A stretch of 64,000 nt of DNA, taken from assembly GCA_021372355.1 (NCBI GenBank), contig JAJFUQ010000155.1, forward strand, positions 1-64,000, read 5' to 3'. A program made the translations under genes and the position numbers. Shown here piece by piece: positions 20,801 through 29,113 of the stretch. The notes under the pieces were generated by a model. That model was not told where the DNA came from and ran no database searches. It was given only the letters and a program-made list of their open reading frames with translations. Each line of letters starts with the position of its first letter. Position 1 is the stretch's first letter. The DNA is from Nocardiaceae bacterium. GTDB lineage: Bacteria > Actinomycetota > Actinomycetes > Mycobacteriales > Mycobacteriaceae.

Positions 20801-21002
20801 GAACGCCGAGCGCAAGCGCCCAGCTCAGACTCGAGTTCGGTGCGTGGATGAAATGGCTGTTGAGGACCGAACGCACAGGTTCGGACCTCTCACGAAGAAC
20901 CGGGACGACGCTCCATATCGCGCAGGCGATTGCCGCGCACCCGACCACCAGTCCGGTGAGTCGAGGAACGATTCGGCGCCGGACTGAGGCGGTTTCGATC
21001 AT
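17802..21002 (-). CDS. lysX: LysX-like fusion: MprF-type membrane transferase plus lysyl-tRNA synthetase domain (degenerate core)
   Basis: A 1066-residue fusion. About residues 1-220 hold six or so membrane spans, about 230-540 a DUF2156 (MprF) aminoacyl-transferase domain, about 590-690 an OB-fold and about 720-1066 a class II lysyl-tRNA synthetase fold. In the known family the synthetase charges tRNA-Lys and the MprF part transfers lysine to phosphatidylglycerol, lowering membrane charge against cationic peptides. Here the synthetase signatures are altered: motif 2 reads RSFADSG (816-822) where RNFRNEG is usual, the lysine-site PELYLK reads PALQLK (from 796), and motif 3 reads GLWLDVDR (1034-1041) without its glycines. 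The fusion is clear but synthetase activity is doubtful. It overlaps rraA by ATGA. Confidence 0.88.
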   Translation of the reverse strand: MIETASVRRRIVPRLTGLVVGCAAIACAIWSVVPVLRERSEPVRSVLNSHFIHAPNSSLSWALALGVLAVGLWRAKRVAWWALIVMAVVVAGGHAIVMTQQVDLDSGIAFGISAGVLAILVALQPQFPQHSRWPSVGKTIAAVIAFGLVFTAIGYGIIALAPGRLAAQDQLWYAANRVVMFGLLPNSYDTGVVTIGVDTALGALGAAAFLAVLAVVRLTQRTSNTLTEVDESAIQALIARSDVNDSLAYFSTRRDNSVVFAPSGKAAVAYRTGVGVSMAVGDPVGNQEAWPHAIEAWLEMCRNHNWIPAATGASKLGARAYRRAGLSTLRVASEAILNPTEFDLSAPEFKAIRLAGNRLRKQGLTVRVRRQADIAAAELAAVHKRAAQWADTHTERGFHRSLGRIGEPSDTESLLVEAVGPGGPVAMMSLVPWGATGATVDLLCRDESAPGGITELMMSELVLASAALGLTRISFGFTDVDNTATSGMARIPLFLSRWWQQDSSRAANEQYRPKWVPRYVAYPAGRVSRVSIASGVIEGRRRAASTFTSGRTRIDRSILADLLESPIPQPLPVLSRQPQRPEHVRVRIDKLARLAEAGIPGYPPAYQPTHTIAAARDAVSGTRVRLTGRLLAWRDLGGLGFAKLRDATGDIQVMVDANRCGEDKAATFGSMFDLGDLIEVSGPIGRARKAEISLFAMDWRLVTKSLHPLPDRHKGLVSPEAKVRQRHVELATNPSAREVARARSVVLHSIRSSLAGWDYLEAETPILQSNSNGLNARSFRTQADVFGLELRLRTTPALQLKQLAIGGLERVYELGRSFADSGTSAQHNPEFTTLHAFEAHIGYGEMVTRCQEMVQQAALAVHGQALSFRQRYDGVMRPFDIGGPWPVRTFYEAVSEAAGQPVNAGTTISTLRIMCETAGITPRHTWDEGRLAYALYERLVVARTELPTFYRDFPVTMAPMARALATDEDLAERCDLVAWGSILGSVHTELTDPLEQRRRLALEESRALAGDVDAIRANDAYLEALEFGMLPTAGLWLDVDRVITLITGRTVRESLAFPFVKPLASR

Positions 21003-21475
21003 GGTTCGCGAACCACCACACCGTCTTCATCGCTGTAGCAGATCTCGCCCGGGTTGAACGTCACGCCGCCGATTTCGACGGGCACGTTCTTCTCGCCCGA
21101 GCCGGTCTGAGTGCTCTTGCGCGGGTTGGTGCCCAGCGCCTTGATACCGATGTCGAGCGTCTTGAGGATCGCCGAATCACGGACGGCTGCGTTGACGATG
21201 ACGCCGACCCAACCGTTCTTGACGGCAGCGCCGGCGATCAGGTCGCCGACGAGGGCGGTGTGCACGCTGGCGTCGCCGTCGACGACGAGGACACCGCCGT
21301 TGCCCGGTGAGTTCAGAGTCTGTTTGACCAGCAAATTGTCTTGAAAGCAGCGAATAGTGGTAATCGGGCCGGCGAAGGCACTGCGGCCTCCGAACTGGCG
21401 GAATTGGGTGTCACAACTGCGAATGCCGGGGCCGATTTCATCGGCCAGGTCGGCGGTAGCTACCACTTCGGTCAC
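20999..21475 (-). CDS. rraA: RraA-family protein (RNase E inhibitor / aldolase-like fold)
   Basis: A 158-residue RraA-type protein, full length for the family, once misnamed MenG. RraA of E. coli binds and inhibits RNase E; related actinobacterial proteins may instead have oxaloacetate decarboxylase or aldolase activity. The core signature [24 protein letters not shown] is recognisable in two parts ([13 protein letters not shown] and VNAAVRDS). Its stop overlaps the lysX-like start by ATGA, so the two are co-translated. No functional link between them is established. Confidence 0.93.
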   Translation of the reverse strand: MTEVVATADLADEIGPGIRSCDTQFRQFGGRSAFAGPITTIRCFQDNLLVKQTLNSPGNGGVLVVDGDASVHTALVGDLIAGAAVKNGWVGVIVNAAVRDSAILKTLDIGIKALGTNPRKSTQTGSGEKNVPVEIGGVTFNPGEICYSDEDGVVVREP

Positions 21476-21544
21476 GGATTCACACTAGATCAACCCGCCG
21501 ACAACGTCGCCCCGCAAGAGCCCCCGCAGAGCGTGGACGGCGTT

Positions 21545-22075
21545 TCACGCAGTCGGCGTGTTGTCACTGTCCGAACGTCGCGTCCGCCGGATCGCGAACA
21601 CGATCAACGACAGCACCGCGAGGGCCGCGAGACCGGCACCGGCGGCCACCGGGACGCTGCTCGATGAGCTCGCCGGATTCGTCCTTTGACCTGGAGTTCC
21701 ATTGCCCGGAGTGAGCAGCGTGAACGTCGACGAACCGGTGATCGGATGGCCGTCCTGGGCGGCGACGCGATAGGCGATCGTGTACGTGCCGGCCGGGCCG
21801 AGTTCGCGAACCGCAACGGTGAGTCGAGCGCCGTCCACCCTGGGTTCACCATCGGTCCACTGCCCGCCATCCGGCCCGACGACCGACAGCGCCGCGAAGT
21901 CCGCCTGGGGCGCTTCGGTGAATGTGACGGTCACCGACGTGGGCGAGGTACTGAGCTGCGCGCCGTCTGCCGGGTCAACCGTGATCGCGGCGGTGTGCGC
22001 CTGTGCCGGTCCGACGCCGGCGAGCACGAACGCGAGGACGAGGGCGACGACCGTCCGAAGGAAGTTAGTGGACAC
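21545..22075 (-). CDS. CopC-like copper-binding protein with C-terminal anchor
   Basis: A 176-residue exported protein. A signal peptide (about 1-27) would be cleaved after AQA, leaving His as the mature N-terminus, the known Cu(II) ligand of CopC. A second conserved His lies in QDGHPITGSS. The CopC beta-sandwich spans about 28-122. A Ser/Pro linker then leads to a membrane helix (AAGAGLAALAVLSLIVFAI) and a basic tail, so the domain is anchored outside the membrane. No CopD or copper regulator is adjacent. Its start overlaps the end of the DUF6474 gene by 11 bases, so the pair is probably co-translated. Confidence 0.88.
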   Translation of the reverse strand: MSTNFLRTVVALVLAFVLAGVGPAQAHTAAITVDPADGAQLSTSPTSVTVTFTEAPQADFAALSVVGPDGGQWTDGEPRVDGARLTVAVRELGPAGTYTIAYRVAAQDGHPITGSSTFTLLTPGNGTPGQRTNPASSSSSVPVAAGAGLAALAVLSLIVFAIRRTRRSDSDNTPTA

Positions 22076-22712
22076 CCAACCGGTCTAGCAGATTGGTCTC
22101 GACTCGACTCAGCTCGTTCGAGATGGCCTGATGGGCGGACTTGCGAGCGGTCGGCGGCATGTTCTCGGCGGCATGAACGGCCGTGTTGAGCTCCGAGAGC
22201 CGCGCACGGGTCGCTTCCGCGAACTTCTTCGTGGCGCCGTCCCCCGACCTGGCGAGCAGTTCGGCGGTCGTTGCGTCGGCGGAGGCGATGCGAGCACTCA
22301 GGCGCCCGCCGTGGCCCCCGAACTCACCGAGCTGGCCGACCGGGACGCCGAGGCCGGCGGCCTTGCGTTCATCGAGGAAACCCCGCAGCCAGGTCGCTCC
22401 CTGGTAGACGAGCGGCGCGGCGATCGGAGCGACGACCTTCGCGGTACCCAGGAGCTTCTTGACTTCCTTGGGCGCCAGACGGTCACGTTCGGCCTTCGCG
22501 GCTGTCTTGTTCGCCAGATTCTCCTGGGCCTTGAGCGTGGAGATCTGTGCCTTCTCGAGCTTCGTTGCGGACTTGGCGCTCTTCTTGGCCTGCTTCTTCG
22601 CGGCCTTTGCGGAGGCCTTCGCCTCGACCTTGGCCTTGTGCATCAAGGCCTTTGCCTCGGCTTTCGCCCGGCGCGCCTCACGCTTGCGCTTGCGGTTGGA
22701 GAACAATCCCAT
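22065..22712 (-). CDS. DUF6474-family protein, basic helical N-terminus
   Basis: A 215-residue cytosolic protein of unknown function, conserved in Mycobacteriales (an Rv3850-like protein by memory). The first 90 residues are an extremely Lys/Ala/Glu-rich helix (RKRKREARRAKAEAKAL, KAAKKQAKKSAKSATKLEKA), likely a coiled coil or nucleic-acid or membrane-surface contact. A hydrophobic patch (VAPIAAPLVYQGATWLRGFL) and an Ala-rich helical C-terminus follow. The ATG at 22712 (MGLFSNRK) is chosen over the longer frame. It overlaps the CopC-like gene. Confidence 0.8.
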   Translation of the reverse strand: MGLFSNRKRKREARRAKAEAKALMHKAKVEAKASAKAAKKQAKKSAKSATKLEKAQISTLKAQENLANKTAAKAERDRLAPKEVKKLLGTAKVVAPIAAPLVYQGATWLRGFLDERKAAGLGVPVGQLGEFGGHGGRLSARIASADATTAELLARSGDGATKKFAEATRARLSELNTAVHAAENMPPTARKSAHQAISNELSRVETNLLDRLGVH

Positions 22713-22789
22713 GTTCCCGGCCTTCCCAATTGACGCCAGTCCACACCTGTCACTGCTGGTCAACCCTAGCCCGTGCGGGGCGTTTAGTG

Positions 22790-22807
22790 AGAGGTGTCAG
22801 TACCTCT
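22790..22807. promoter_or_regulatory. Inverted repeat AGAGGT-N6-ACCTCT before the nuclease gene
   Basis: Perfect 6-base arms with a 6-base spacer, ending 7 bases before the ATG at 22815. It covers the alternative GTG start at 22794, which argues for the later start, and could be an operator or a small leader hairpin. Confidence 0.35.
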
Positions 22808-22814
22808 GTCCATA

Positions 22815-24431
22815 ATGAATGGCGTGACAGCCGAACAGCTCCTTGTCGATGCCGGGATGCTCACGCGCTGCCGCCACCGCATCCATCTCGAGCGGAACGG
22901 TCTCGGCGCGGTGGTCGACCTGCCCGAGGACCCGGGCGTTCGCCAACGCCGGGAAGCTGCGGCTCTGCACCGGCAGCGGGTTTTCGAGATGCTCTCCGAG
23001 CTCGGCGAGTGGGCGGTCCCGAACGGCCCGGAGCGGGCGGCGCAGACTCTTGCGGCCTGCCGCGATGGAGCCGAGTTGATCTGGGGCGCAGCCTTTCCGA
23101 TCGATGCGGATGCGGGCCGGCGCGGTGGCGTCGAGATCCTGTGGCGGCAGGCGGGCGGATACCTCCCGATCATCGTCGTGAACCATCGGATCACGGACCT
23201 GCGCCCCGAGGCGTCAGCCGAGTCGCTCGTGGTGACGTCGCCGCTCGACAAGTGGAACCCGACCTCCGATCCGGGTCGGCGCGCACGCAGTCACCTCCGC
23301 GATCAGCTTCGCCTCGCGCACATCTACCGAATGCTTTCCGAACTCGACCTCGCCACGCCGGACCCGCTCGCCGGTGCGATCGGCCTCGATGCGGACTGCA
23401 TCCTCGTCCACGACCTCACCGGTCCGCTCGAGGAGTACGACCGCCGACTGTCGGATCGCCTGGGGATTCTCGCCGGCACCGTGGAAACGGCGCCGTCCCG
23501 GATTCCGGAATGCCGCAGCTGCCCCTGGTGGTCGTCGTGCGAAGCCGAATTGGCGGCCCGCGGCGATGTCAGCATCGTGGCGGCGGGGTCCCGCGCGGAC
23601 GTCCTGCGCGCGGTCGGCGTCAACACGGTCGACCAGCTCGCGGGGTGGTCCGGCGCGGCTCCCGAAGAATGGCAGCACGGCGATTTCGGCGACACCGTGG
23701 TGGCTGCGCAGGCGTGGTTGGCGGGCGCGGACCTGGTGCGGCGGGTGCCGATGGTCAAGGTTCGTCGGGCGGACGTCGAAGTCGATGTCGATCTGGAGAG
23801 CTATCAAGAGCGCGGGGCGTATTTGTGGGGCACTCTGCTCGACGGCGAATATCGCCCGTTCGGTACGTGGGATCCGTTGCCCACCGACGATGAGGGCCGC
23901 GCTTTCGGTGAATTCTGGACGTGGCTCATGCAGGTCCGAAACGACGCTGTCGAAGCCGGAAAGACTTTCGCCGCCTATTGCTACTCGCGGTCGGCAGAAG
24001 ACAAATGGCTTCTCGACTCGGCCCGTCGATTCCACGGAATTCCCGGGGTCCCGACCGAGGCGGAGATCCGCGCTTTCATCGACAGTCCGCAGTGGGTCGA
24101 TATCTATCAGGCCGTCAATGAACAGTTCATCTGTCCGAATGGCAAGGGACTGAAGAAAATCGCGCCTATCGCAGGTTTCAACTGGCGCGACGCGGAAGCG
24201 AGCGGTGAAGCCTCGATGACGTGGTATCGCCACGCTGTGGGCATGGATGGGGAAATCGATCTGAGCCAGCGAACTCGCATCCTCGAATACAACGAGGACG
24301 ACGTTCGGGCGACGGCCGTGCTTCGTCAATGGATGACCGAAACCGCGAATGATGCTGTGCCAGATGCCGATTCAATGCGTCATCAATTTGAGATGGGGTC
24401 GGTTGCAGGGCGTTGGCGACAAGCCCCTTAA
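22815..24431 (+). CDS. TM0106-type nuclease: RecB/Cas4-like domain plus RNase H-like exonuclease domain
   Basis: A 538-residue predicted nuclease. The N-terminal half resembles the PD-(D/E)XK RecB/Cas4-like module, with the cysteine cluster CRSCPWWSSC of the type that binds an Fe-S cluster. The C-terminal half resembles a YprB-type RNase H-like 3'-5' exonuclease: motif I DVDLES, motif II AYCYSRSAEDKWL, and motif III YNEDDVRAT. Longer homologues carry a helicase; here the protein ends after the exonuclease, so it is a stand-alone double nuclease. The role is unknown; DNA or RNA processing is inferred. The ATG at 22815 is preferred over the GTG at 22794, which lies inside an inverted repeat. 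Confidence 0.82.
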   Translation: MNGVTAEQLLVDAGMLTRCRHRIHLERNGLGAVVDLPEDPGVRQRREAAALHRQRVFEMLSELGEWAVPNGPERAAQTLAACRDGAELIWGAAFPIDADAGRRGGVEILWRQAGGYLPIIVVNHRITDLRPEASAESLVVTSPLDKWNPTSDPGRRARSHLRDQLRLAHIYRMLSELDLATPDPLAGAIGLDADCILVHDLTGPLEEYDRRLSDRLGILAGTVETAPSRIPECRSCPWWSSCEAELAARGDVSIVAAGSRADVLRAVGVNTVDQLAGWSGAAPEEWQHGDFGDTVVAAQAWLAGADLVRRVPMVKVRRADVEVDVDLESYQERGAYLWGTLLDGEYRPFGTWDPLPTDDEGRAFGEFWTWLMQVRNDAVEAGKTFAAYCYSRSAEDKWLLDSARRFHGIPGVPTEAEIRAFIDSPQWVDIYQAVNEQFICPNGKGLKKIAPIAGFNWRDAEASGEASMTWYRHAVGMDGEIDLSQRTRILEYNEDDVRATAVLRQWMTETANDAVPDADSMRHQFEMGSVAGRWRQAP

Positions 24432-24441
24432 GTTTGTCCAC

Positions 24442-24933
24442 GTGCTTTACATCGCCATCGGCCTGTTGTCGCTGATTGTCGTCGCTCTCACGGTGCTGCT
24501 TTTGCGTACCGCCAAGCAGTCGAAGAACCACACCATTGATCTTGAAAACGCCCGTGCGGAGATCAATCGCCTCACCGATGAGCTCACCGGCGCTCGAAAG
24601 TCGCTCGCGCTTCGGCAGTCCGCTGCGCAGCCGAATGCGGCGGATTTCGCGGCCGGAACGTCGACCGCAGTCGAACTCGGAACGGCCGTTCTCGAAGCCG
24701 GGCACAAGACCCTGGCCGAGGGCGCGTTCAAGGTTCTGGATTCGTTCGAAAGCACGCGCGAAGCGGGCCGAGCGGCCCAGAAACTTCACGACGAGAATGT
24801 CGACGGCGTTTACGCGGCGATCAGCGGCATCAACCGTGCCGTCGGCGACGTTTTCCGCAGCTTCAGCACCTACCGGGTGACTCCGGCGAAGCCTCGCGTG
24901 GAGACTTCGCCGGAGCCGACGACCGAGGTCTGA
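24442..24933 (+). CDS. Small membrane-anchored coiled-coil protein, unknown function
   Basis: A roughly 163-residue protein with one N-terminal membrane helix (LYIAIGLLSLIVVALTVLLL), a coiled coil (about 30-55, TIDLENARAEINRLTDEL) and an Ala-rich helical domain ending in a Pro/Thr/Glu tail. I do not recognise a family. The start is uncertain: the GTG at 24442 lies 10 bases after the nuclease stop and begins exactly at the membrane helix, but its ribosome site is poor; the open frame continues upstream to 24349 within the nuclease. Co-transcription with the nuclease is likely. It converges on the next SDR with no gap. Confidence 0.6.
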   Translation: MLYIAIGLLSLIVVALTVLLLRTAKQSKNHTIDLENARAEINRLTDELTGARKSLALRQSAAQPNAADFAAGTSTAVELGTAVLEAGHKTLAEGAFKVLDSFESTREAGRAAQKLHDENVDGVYAAISGINRAVGDVFRSFSTYRVTPAKPRVETSPEPTTEV

Positions 24934-25698
24934 TTAGCGCGGTGCCATCCGCAGCGCACCGTCCATACGGATGGTCTCGCCGTTGAGGTAGTCGTGCTCG
25001 ATGATCATCGCGGCGAGCTTGGCGTATTCGTCCGGACGGCCCAGGCGCGACGGGAACGGAACACCGGCCTCGAGTCCGGCGCGGTACTCGTCCGAGACGC
25101 CGGCGAGCATCGGGGTGTCGATGATTCCCGGAGCGATCGTGCAGACGCGGATGCCGAACTGCGCGAGGTCGCGAGCGGCGGGGACGGTCATGCCGTGTAC
25201 GCCACCCTTCGAAGCCGAGTATGCGATCTGGCCGATCTGGCCCTCGAACGCGGCAACCGATGCGGTGTTGATGATGACGCCGCGCTGGCCGTACTGGTCC
25301 ACCGGCTCCGTGGCAGCCATGGCCTCGGCGGCCAGGCGCATGACGTTGAACGTGCCGAGCAGGTTGACGGTGATGACCGTGCGGAACAGCTCGAGGTCGT
25401 GCGGGCCCTTCTTCGACAGGATGCGGGATGCCCAACCGACACCGGCACAGTTGATGGCGACGCGGAGCGGTGCGCCGTTCTCGGCGATCCGGGCGATCGC
25501 GGCCTTGACGTCTTCGTCGCTGGTGACGTCACCGGCGATGAGGGTGACACCCTCCGGTGCGCCGCCGGCCTTGTCGATTGACGCCTGGAGGTCGAGACCG
25601 TAGACCTCGGCTCCCGCCTCGACGAGGGCCTTCGCGGTGGCGGCACCGAGGCCGGATGCGGCGCCGGTGACGACCGCTGCTGCTCCACTGATTTGCAC
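24934..25698 (-). CDS. SDR, 3-hydroxyacyl-CoA dehydrogenase type (HSD17B10-like)
   Basis: A 254-residue SDR with the best resemblance to type-2 3-hydroxyacyl-CoA dehydrogenases, which oxidise 3-hydroxyacyl-CoA or hydroxysteroids with NAD+. It shows TGAASGLG (11-18), CAG in place of NAG (84-86), Tyr160-x3-Lys164 (YSASK) and PG (190-191); Asp36 supports NAD use. The GTG at 25698 follows AAGGAGA and is the chosen start; the longer frame runs through an operator-like repeat. It is divergent from a patatin-like gene across a segment with two inverted repeats, so both may answer to one lipid-responsive repressor. Confidence 0.9.
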   Translation of the reverse strand: MQISGAAAVVTGAASGLGAATAKALVEAGAEVYGLDLQASIDKAGGAPEGVTLIAGDVTSDEDVKAAIARIAENGAPLRVAINCAGVGWASRILSKKGPHDLELFRTVITVNLLGTFNVMRLAAEAMAATEPVDQYGQRGVIINTASVAAFEGQIGQIAYSASKGGVHGMTVPAARDLAQFGIRVCTIAPGIIDTPMLAGVSDEYRAGLEAGVPFPSRLGRPDEYAKLAAMIIEHDYLNGETIRMDGALRMAPR

Positions 25699-25729
25699 GT
25701 GGTTCTCCTTGTATTTCCAACAATCTTCG

Positions 25730-25750
25730 GAGTGAGCGAGTTGGTCACTC
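25730..25750. promoter_or_regulatory. Inverted repeat GAGTGA-N9-TCACTC
   Basis: Perfect 6-base arms 32 bases before the SDR start, next to the larger repeat at 25756-25786. It is a candidate operator or a second half of a compound control site. Confidence 0.4.
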
Positions 25751-25755
25751 GTGTG

Positions 25756-25786
25756 ATTGGTGCACTTATTTGTCAGGTGCACCAAT
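25756..25786. promoter_or_regulatory. 31-bp operator-like repeat ATTGGTGCAC-N11-GTGCACCAAT
   Basis: Perfect 10-base arms with an 11-base centre between the divergent SDR and patatin-like genes, 58 bases from the first and 41 from the second. The perfection and placement strongly suggest a repressor site controlling both; the regulator is not in the window. Confidence 0.6.
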
Positions 25787-25826
25787 ACCTGCCCACCGTA
25801 GCGGGACGACAGTTCAAGATGAACAC

Positions 25827-27572
25827 ATGGCTAAGCGGCGGCTGACCGATTCCCTCATTGGACTCCAGAATGCAGCTGTTGGGGAGGTGGTCGGGCGGCT
25901 CGAGGAGATCGCCGGGATTGAGCCCGCTCCAGACGTCGACTCGAACGCGGTTCTGCTGCTGCAGCACATGGAAACCGCGCTTGTCCGTGCCCACCTCGAG
26001 CACCCGGATGTGTTGTCGGAAGAGGAGTTTCGCCGCCTTCGATATCTGCTGACCTTTGCGCGCCTGCACGCGTTCGCGCCCGGTGCGGCGGGTCCGGAAT
26101 TGCGTCCCGGCCGCGCCGATGTCGTGGTCGGTGAGCTCATCGAGGAGTTTCGCGCGAAGGCGATCGACGCCTTGTATCGACCACTTCGTAAGGAGAACAA
26201 AGCGCTCGATCGCCTGCTCGGGGCGAAGGCTGCGCTCGGTGATCTCGCGGACGAGCTAGAGGCCACCCGGAATCGGGTTCTCGAAGTCCACTCGAACGAC
26301 TTCTCGCGCGCCGAACTCGATGCGGAAGTCGGTTACAAGGCACTCGTCTACGTTCTCGGTGGTGGCGGCGGCGCCGGCTACGTCTACCTCGGAGGCATCG
26401 AGCGCTTGCACGACGAGGGCATGAAGCCGGACTACATGATGACGAACTCGATGGGTTCGATCATCGGCAGTGTCGTCGCCCGAGAACTGCCGATTCCGAT
26501 CAAGGACTACTTCGACTGGGCCAAGACGGTCACCTACCGGCAGATTCTCGGCCCCGCCCGGCTGAATCGCCGACACGGTTTGAACGGTGTCGTTGCGCTT
26601 TACTTCAATCGCTTCGCGCACGACATGTTCGTGCGCGAAGACGGCTCGAGCCTGCAGATGCAGGACCTGGCGATTCCGTACGAGACGGTCGTCGCAGGTG
26701 TTCGCAAGCAGTCCTTCGACCGCCTACCGGGTCGATTCCGGCCGTCCGAGCTCACGAACCTGGCACTCCGGGCGCTGCCCAAGCGGGGCAACAAGAACCC
26801 GGCGCTGATTGCCGCGTTGTGGCAGGTTGCCGCGTTCATCGACACTCGGGTCGTCAAACCCATCGTCATCGGGGGCGATGATCTGACCAAGCAGTTCAAC
26901 GTCGTCGATGCAGCCAGCTTCTCGTCGTCGATCCCGGGCGTTCTGCACCACGAGTCTGATGACCCGCGGATGTGGCCGCTGCTCGACGAATTGATGGCGG
27001 AGAAGGACGTCGCCGCGCTCGTCGATGGCGGTGCTGCCAGCAACGTGCCCGTCGAGCTCGCCTGGAAGCGCATCCAGGACGGTCGCCTCGGCACCCGGAA
27101 CGCGCTCTACCTGGGGTGGGACTGTTTCCACCCGCAGTGGGATCCGAAGCACCTGTGGTTGCAGCCGGTCACTCAGGCTCTGCAGATTCAGATGCTGCGC
27201 AACGCGCCTTATGCGGACAGCATCGTGCAGTTCAAGCCCACGCTGTCGCCATTGTCCGTCGCGGCTTCGCCGGCGGGAATCGATCGCGCGATCGGGTGGG
27301 GCCGCGCTTCGATCGAGCCCGAGATCGACTTCATCAAGAAAGCAACCGAGCCGGTGTGGTGGGACGACGCCGATCGCTCGCTGCTCGAGAGCATCGAGGT
27401 TTCGGCTCGTACCGGCATTCGGCTGTTGTCGATGTCGGCGATCATCGACAACGCGAAGGCTGCCGCGGAGTTCATTCCCCGATCCGAGCGCGCGAAGACA
27501 CGTGCCAAGAATCTGGCGGACAAGGTCGTCGTGAAGGCCCGCGAGGTGCGGGACAAGAGGGCGGAAAGCTAG
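25827..27572 (+). CDS. Patatin-like phospholipase with unusual nucleophile elbow
   Basis: A 581-residue patatin-family protein, a presumed serine lipid acyl hydrolase. The oxyanion loop LGGGGGAGYVYLGG is at 177-190, the nucleophile Ser208 in TNSMG, and the catalytic Asp400 in DGG. The usual elbow is GxSxG; here the first Gly is Thr206. The first 165 residues form a helical extension rich in Leu/Glu/Arg, and the tail is Lys/Arg-rich. There is no signal peptide. The ATG at 25827 is chosen by the protein start MAKRR. It is divergent from an SDR and overlaps the facing exporter gene by 4 bases. Confidence 0.88.
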   Translation: MAKRRLTDSLIGLQNAAVGEVVGRLEEIAGIEPAPDVDSNAVLLLQHMETALVRAHLEHPDVLSEEEFRRLRYLLTFARLHAFAPGAAGPELRPGRADVVVGELIEEFRAKAIDALYRPLRKENKALDRLLGAKAALGDLADELEATRNRVLEVHSNDFSRAELDAEVGYKALVYVLGGGGGAGYVYLGGIERLHDEGMKPDYMMTNSMGSIIGSVVARELPIPIKDYFDWAKTVTYRQILGPARLNRRHGLNGVVALYFNRFAHDMFVREDGSSLQMQDLAIPYETVVAGVRKQSFDRLPGRFRPSELTNLALRALPKRGNKNPALIAALWQVAAFIDTRVVKPIVIGGDDLTKQFNVVDAASFSSSIPGVLHHESDDPRMWPLLDELMAEKDVAALVDGGAASNVPVELAWKRIQDGRLGTRNALYLGWDCFHPQWDPKHLWLQPVTQALQIQMLRNAPYADSIVQFKPTLSPLSVAASPAGIDRAIGWGRASIEPEIDFIKKATEPVWWDDADRSLLESIEVSARTGIRLLSMSAIIDNAKAAAEFIPRSERAKTRAKNLADKVVVKAREVRDKRAES

Positions 27573-28246
27573 GCCGCGACCGGAATGCGGTCGGGTGCGA
27601 CCGCAGGGATTGTGACTCGCGGTGCCCGGCGTCCGACCGCGACCACGAGGCCGGATGCGGACACGGCGACCGCGATGGCGAGCAGGATGCTGCCCGATGC
27701 TGCGTGCATCGCGGCAAAAGCACCCATGAGGACGAAGATTCCCGCGGATGCGACGGTCATGGTGCGTTGCGGAATGCGACGTCCGAGCGTCAATCCGACC
27801 GCGACGGCGAGAGCGTCCGCGGCCACCATTCCGACGGTCGAGCCGAGCCACACTCCGAGGCCGTTTCCATGGGTGGCCAGCGTGAAGGTCGCGAGCATGG
27901 TCTTGTCGCCGAGTTCGGCGACCAGGAACGTCATGGCGACGGTGGCGAATCCGGTCTTGGCGGCGATGGAGCCGGCTGAGTCGTCATTGCCGCGAAGCGT
28001 CCAGAGGCCGAACCCGATGAATGCGAGGCCGCTGACGATGGCCACTGCCGTCGTCGGGAAGGCCGATCCCACGGTCTGACCGATGACGGTCGACAAGGCG
28101 TGCACGACCGCGGCGGCAACTGCGATTCCGGCGAGGACCTGACGCCACGAGTACCGCATCGAGAACGACAGCGCCATCAGCTGCGACTTGTCTCCGAGTT
28201 CAGCCATGAACACGATGGCGAAACTCAGGGCGATGGCGGTGATCAC
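27569..28246 (-). CDS. GDT1/TMEM165-family Mn2+ or Ca2+ exporter
   Basis: A 225-residue membrane protein of the UPF0016 (GDT1) family with six predicted spans and both copies of the signature, ELGDKSQLMA (first) and ELGDKTMLAT (second), whose acidic residues form the cation path. Bacterial members export manganese. The GTG at 28246 follows GAGGAG and starts at the usual N-terminus ITAIALSFAIVF. I looked for a yybP-type manganese riboswitch in the leader and did not find its conserved core. It lies head to head with nothing and ends inside the patatin-like gene's last codon. Confidence 0.93.
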   Translation of the reverse strand: MITAIALSFAIVFMAELGDKSQLMALSFSMRYSWRQVLAGIAVAAAVVHALSTVIGQTVGSAFPTTAVAIVSGLAFIGFGLWTLRGNDDSAGSIAAKTGFATVAMTFLVAELGDKTMLATFTLATHGNGLGVWLGSTVGMVAADALAVAVGLTLGRRIPQRTMTVASAGIFVLMGAFAAMHAASGSILLAIAVAVSASGLVVAVGRRAPRVTIPAVAPDRIPVAA

Positions 28247-28390
28247 GGGTGGCTCCTCAACACATGCAGCGTCAAAAAACACGCTTATGTAACGGTAGCT
28301 CCGCCGGGCGGTCGCGCGCAACTTCTCAACGCCGAAAGGTTAACCGGCACAATAAGTTTGGCGAACCACTCCACTAATCTTCGGGTACCC

Positions 28391-28918
28391 TCACGCGGCC
28401 AGAAGCATCGCCAAAACCGCGGTATCGGGGTCGCGAATCGGATCGATTCCGACCCGGCTGACCAGCGACGTTATCGTCCCGTCGGCATCGGCTTCGACCC
28501 ACGCGGCACGGTGATCGAGGCCCAGATGAGGCACTCCGGGCAGTAGTACGCACCCGGATGCGGCGCCTTCGCACTCCGGCAAAGACGGTGTTGTTTCCGA
28601 TGGCGGATGCAGCATCAGAAGTGCGGGCGGGAACTGTCCCGCGAGACGACCGGGGTTGATCGCTGCCTTGCCGAGGACGGGACCTTCGGCGATCACGAGG
28701 CCGACGGTGCCGGGAAATGGGTTGTCCGGCAGGTCCTCACGGGCTCCGAAGACCGTCGTCGTGCCGAGCAGTCCGGGGACTGTCGCAACGCGGACCGCCA
28801 ACACGAGCAGTTGGGTCCATTCCTTCATCGAATTCGGCCAGCGGCCGGAGATCACAAAGCCCTGTAGGGCTCCGGAGGAATGGAACGGGGCAAGTCCGAC
28901 CTGGTGTGCATCACTCAT
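28391..28918 (-). CDS. Conserved-looking hypothetical protein
   Basis: A 175-residue, mostly hydrophobic-core, soluble-looking protein with no family I can name. The ATG at 28918 (MSDAHQVG) has GAGGAGGTG ahead, a strong ribosome site, and the codon use is like its neighbours, so the gene is probably real. Features are a Gly/Pro-rich middle, three Cys, and a short Ala/Leu tail. No signal peptide. It sits between the exporter gene and a membrane-protein gene and has its own promoter region at 28919-29113. Confidence 0.7.
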   Translation of the reverse strand: MSDAHQVGLAPFHSSGALQGFVISGRWPNSMKEWTQLLVLAVRVATVPGLLGTTTVFGAREDLPDNPFPGTVGLVIAEGPVLGKAAINPGRLAGQFPPALLMLHPPSETTPSLPECEGAASGCVLLPGVPHLGLDHRAAWVEADADGTITSLVSRVGIDPIRDPDTAVLAMLLAA

Positions 28919-29113
28919 TGGGGCCACCTCCTCGTTCGTGTAGATGAGGATGAGCCACAACCGATCTGGCACACAAGATCAAACGTCTGCTAGCACTCGG
29001 CAGGTAAAAGTGCAGGCTAGGGCGCAGATGTCCGATCTTCGGTTCCACTGGCCCTTTCCGCGACTCGAAAATCTTGCGACGCTTGACCCAGCGCGTTCAA
29101 CCGAGGAGGTCCG

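Noticed and set aside
28247..28390. Possible yybP-type manganese riboswitch before the GDT1 gene
   Set aside because: The conserved loop sequences of that riboswitch could not be found in the leader.
28990..29016. CIRCE-like heat-shock element (CTAGCACTC-N9-AAGTGCAGG)
   Set aside because: The left half fits (8 of 9) but the right half matches only 5 of 9, and no chaperone gene follows.
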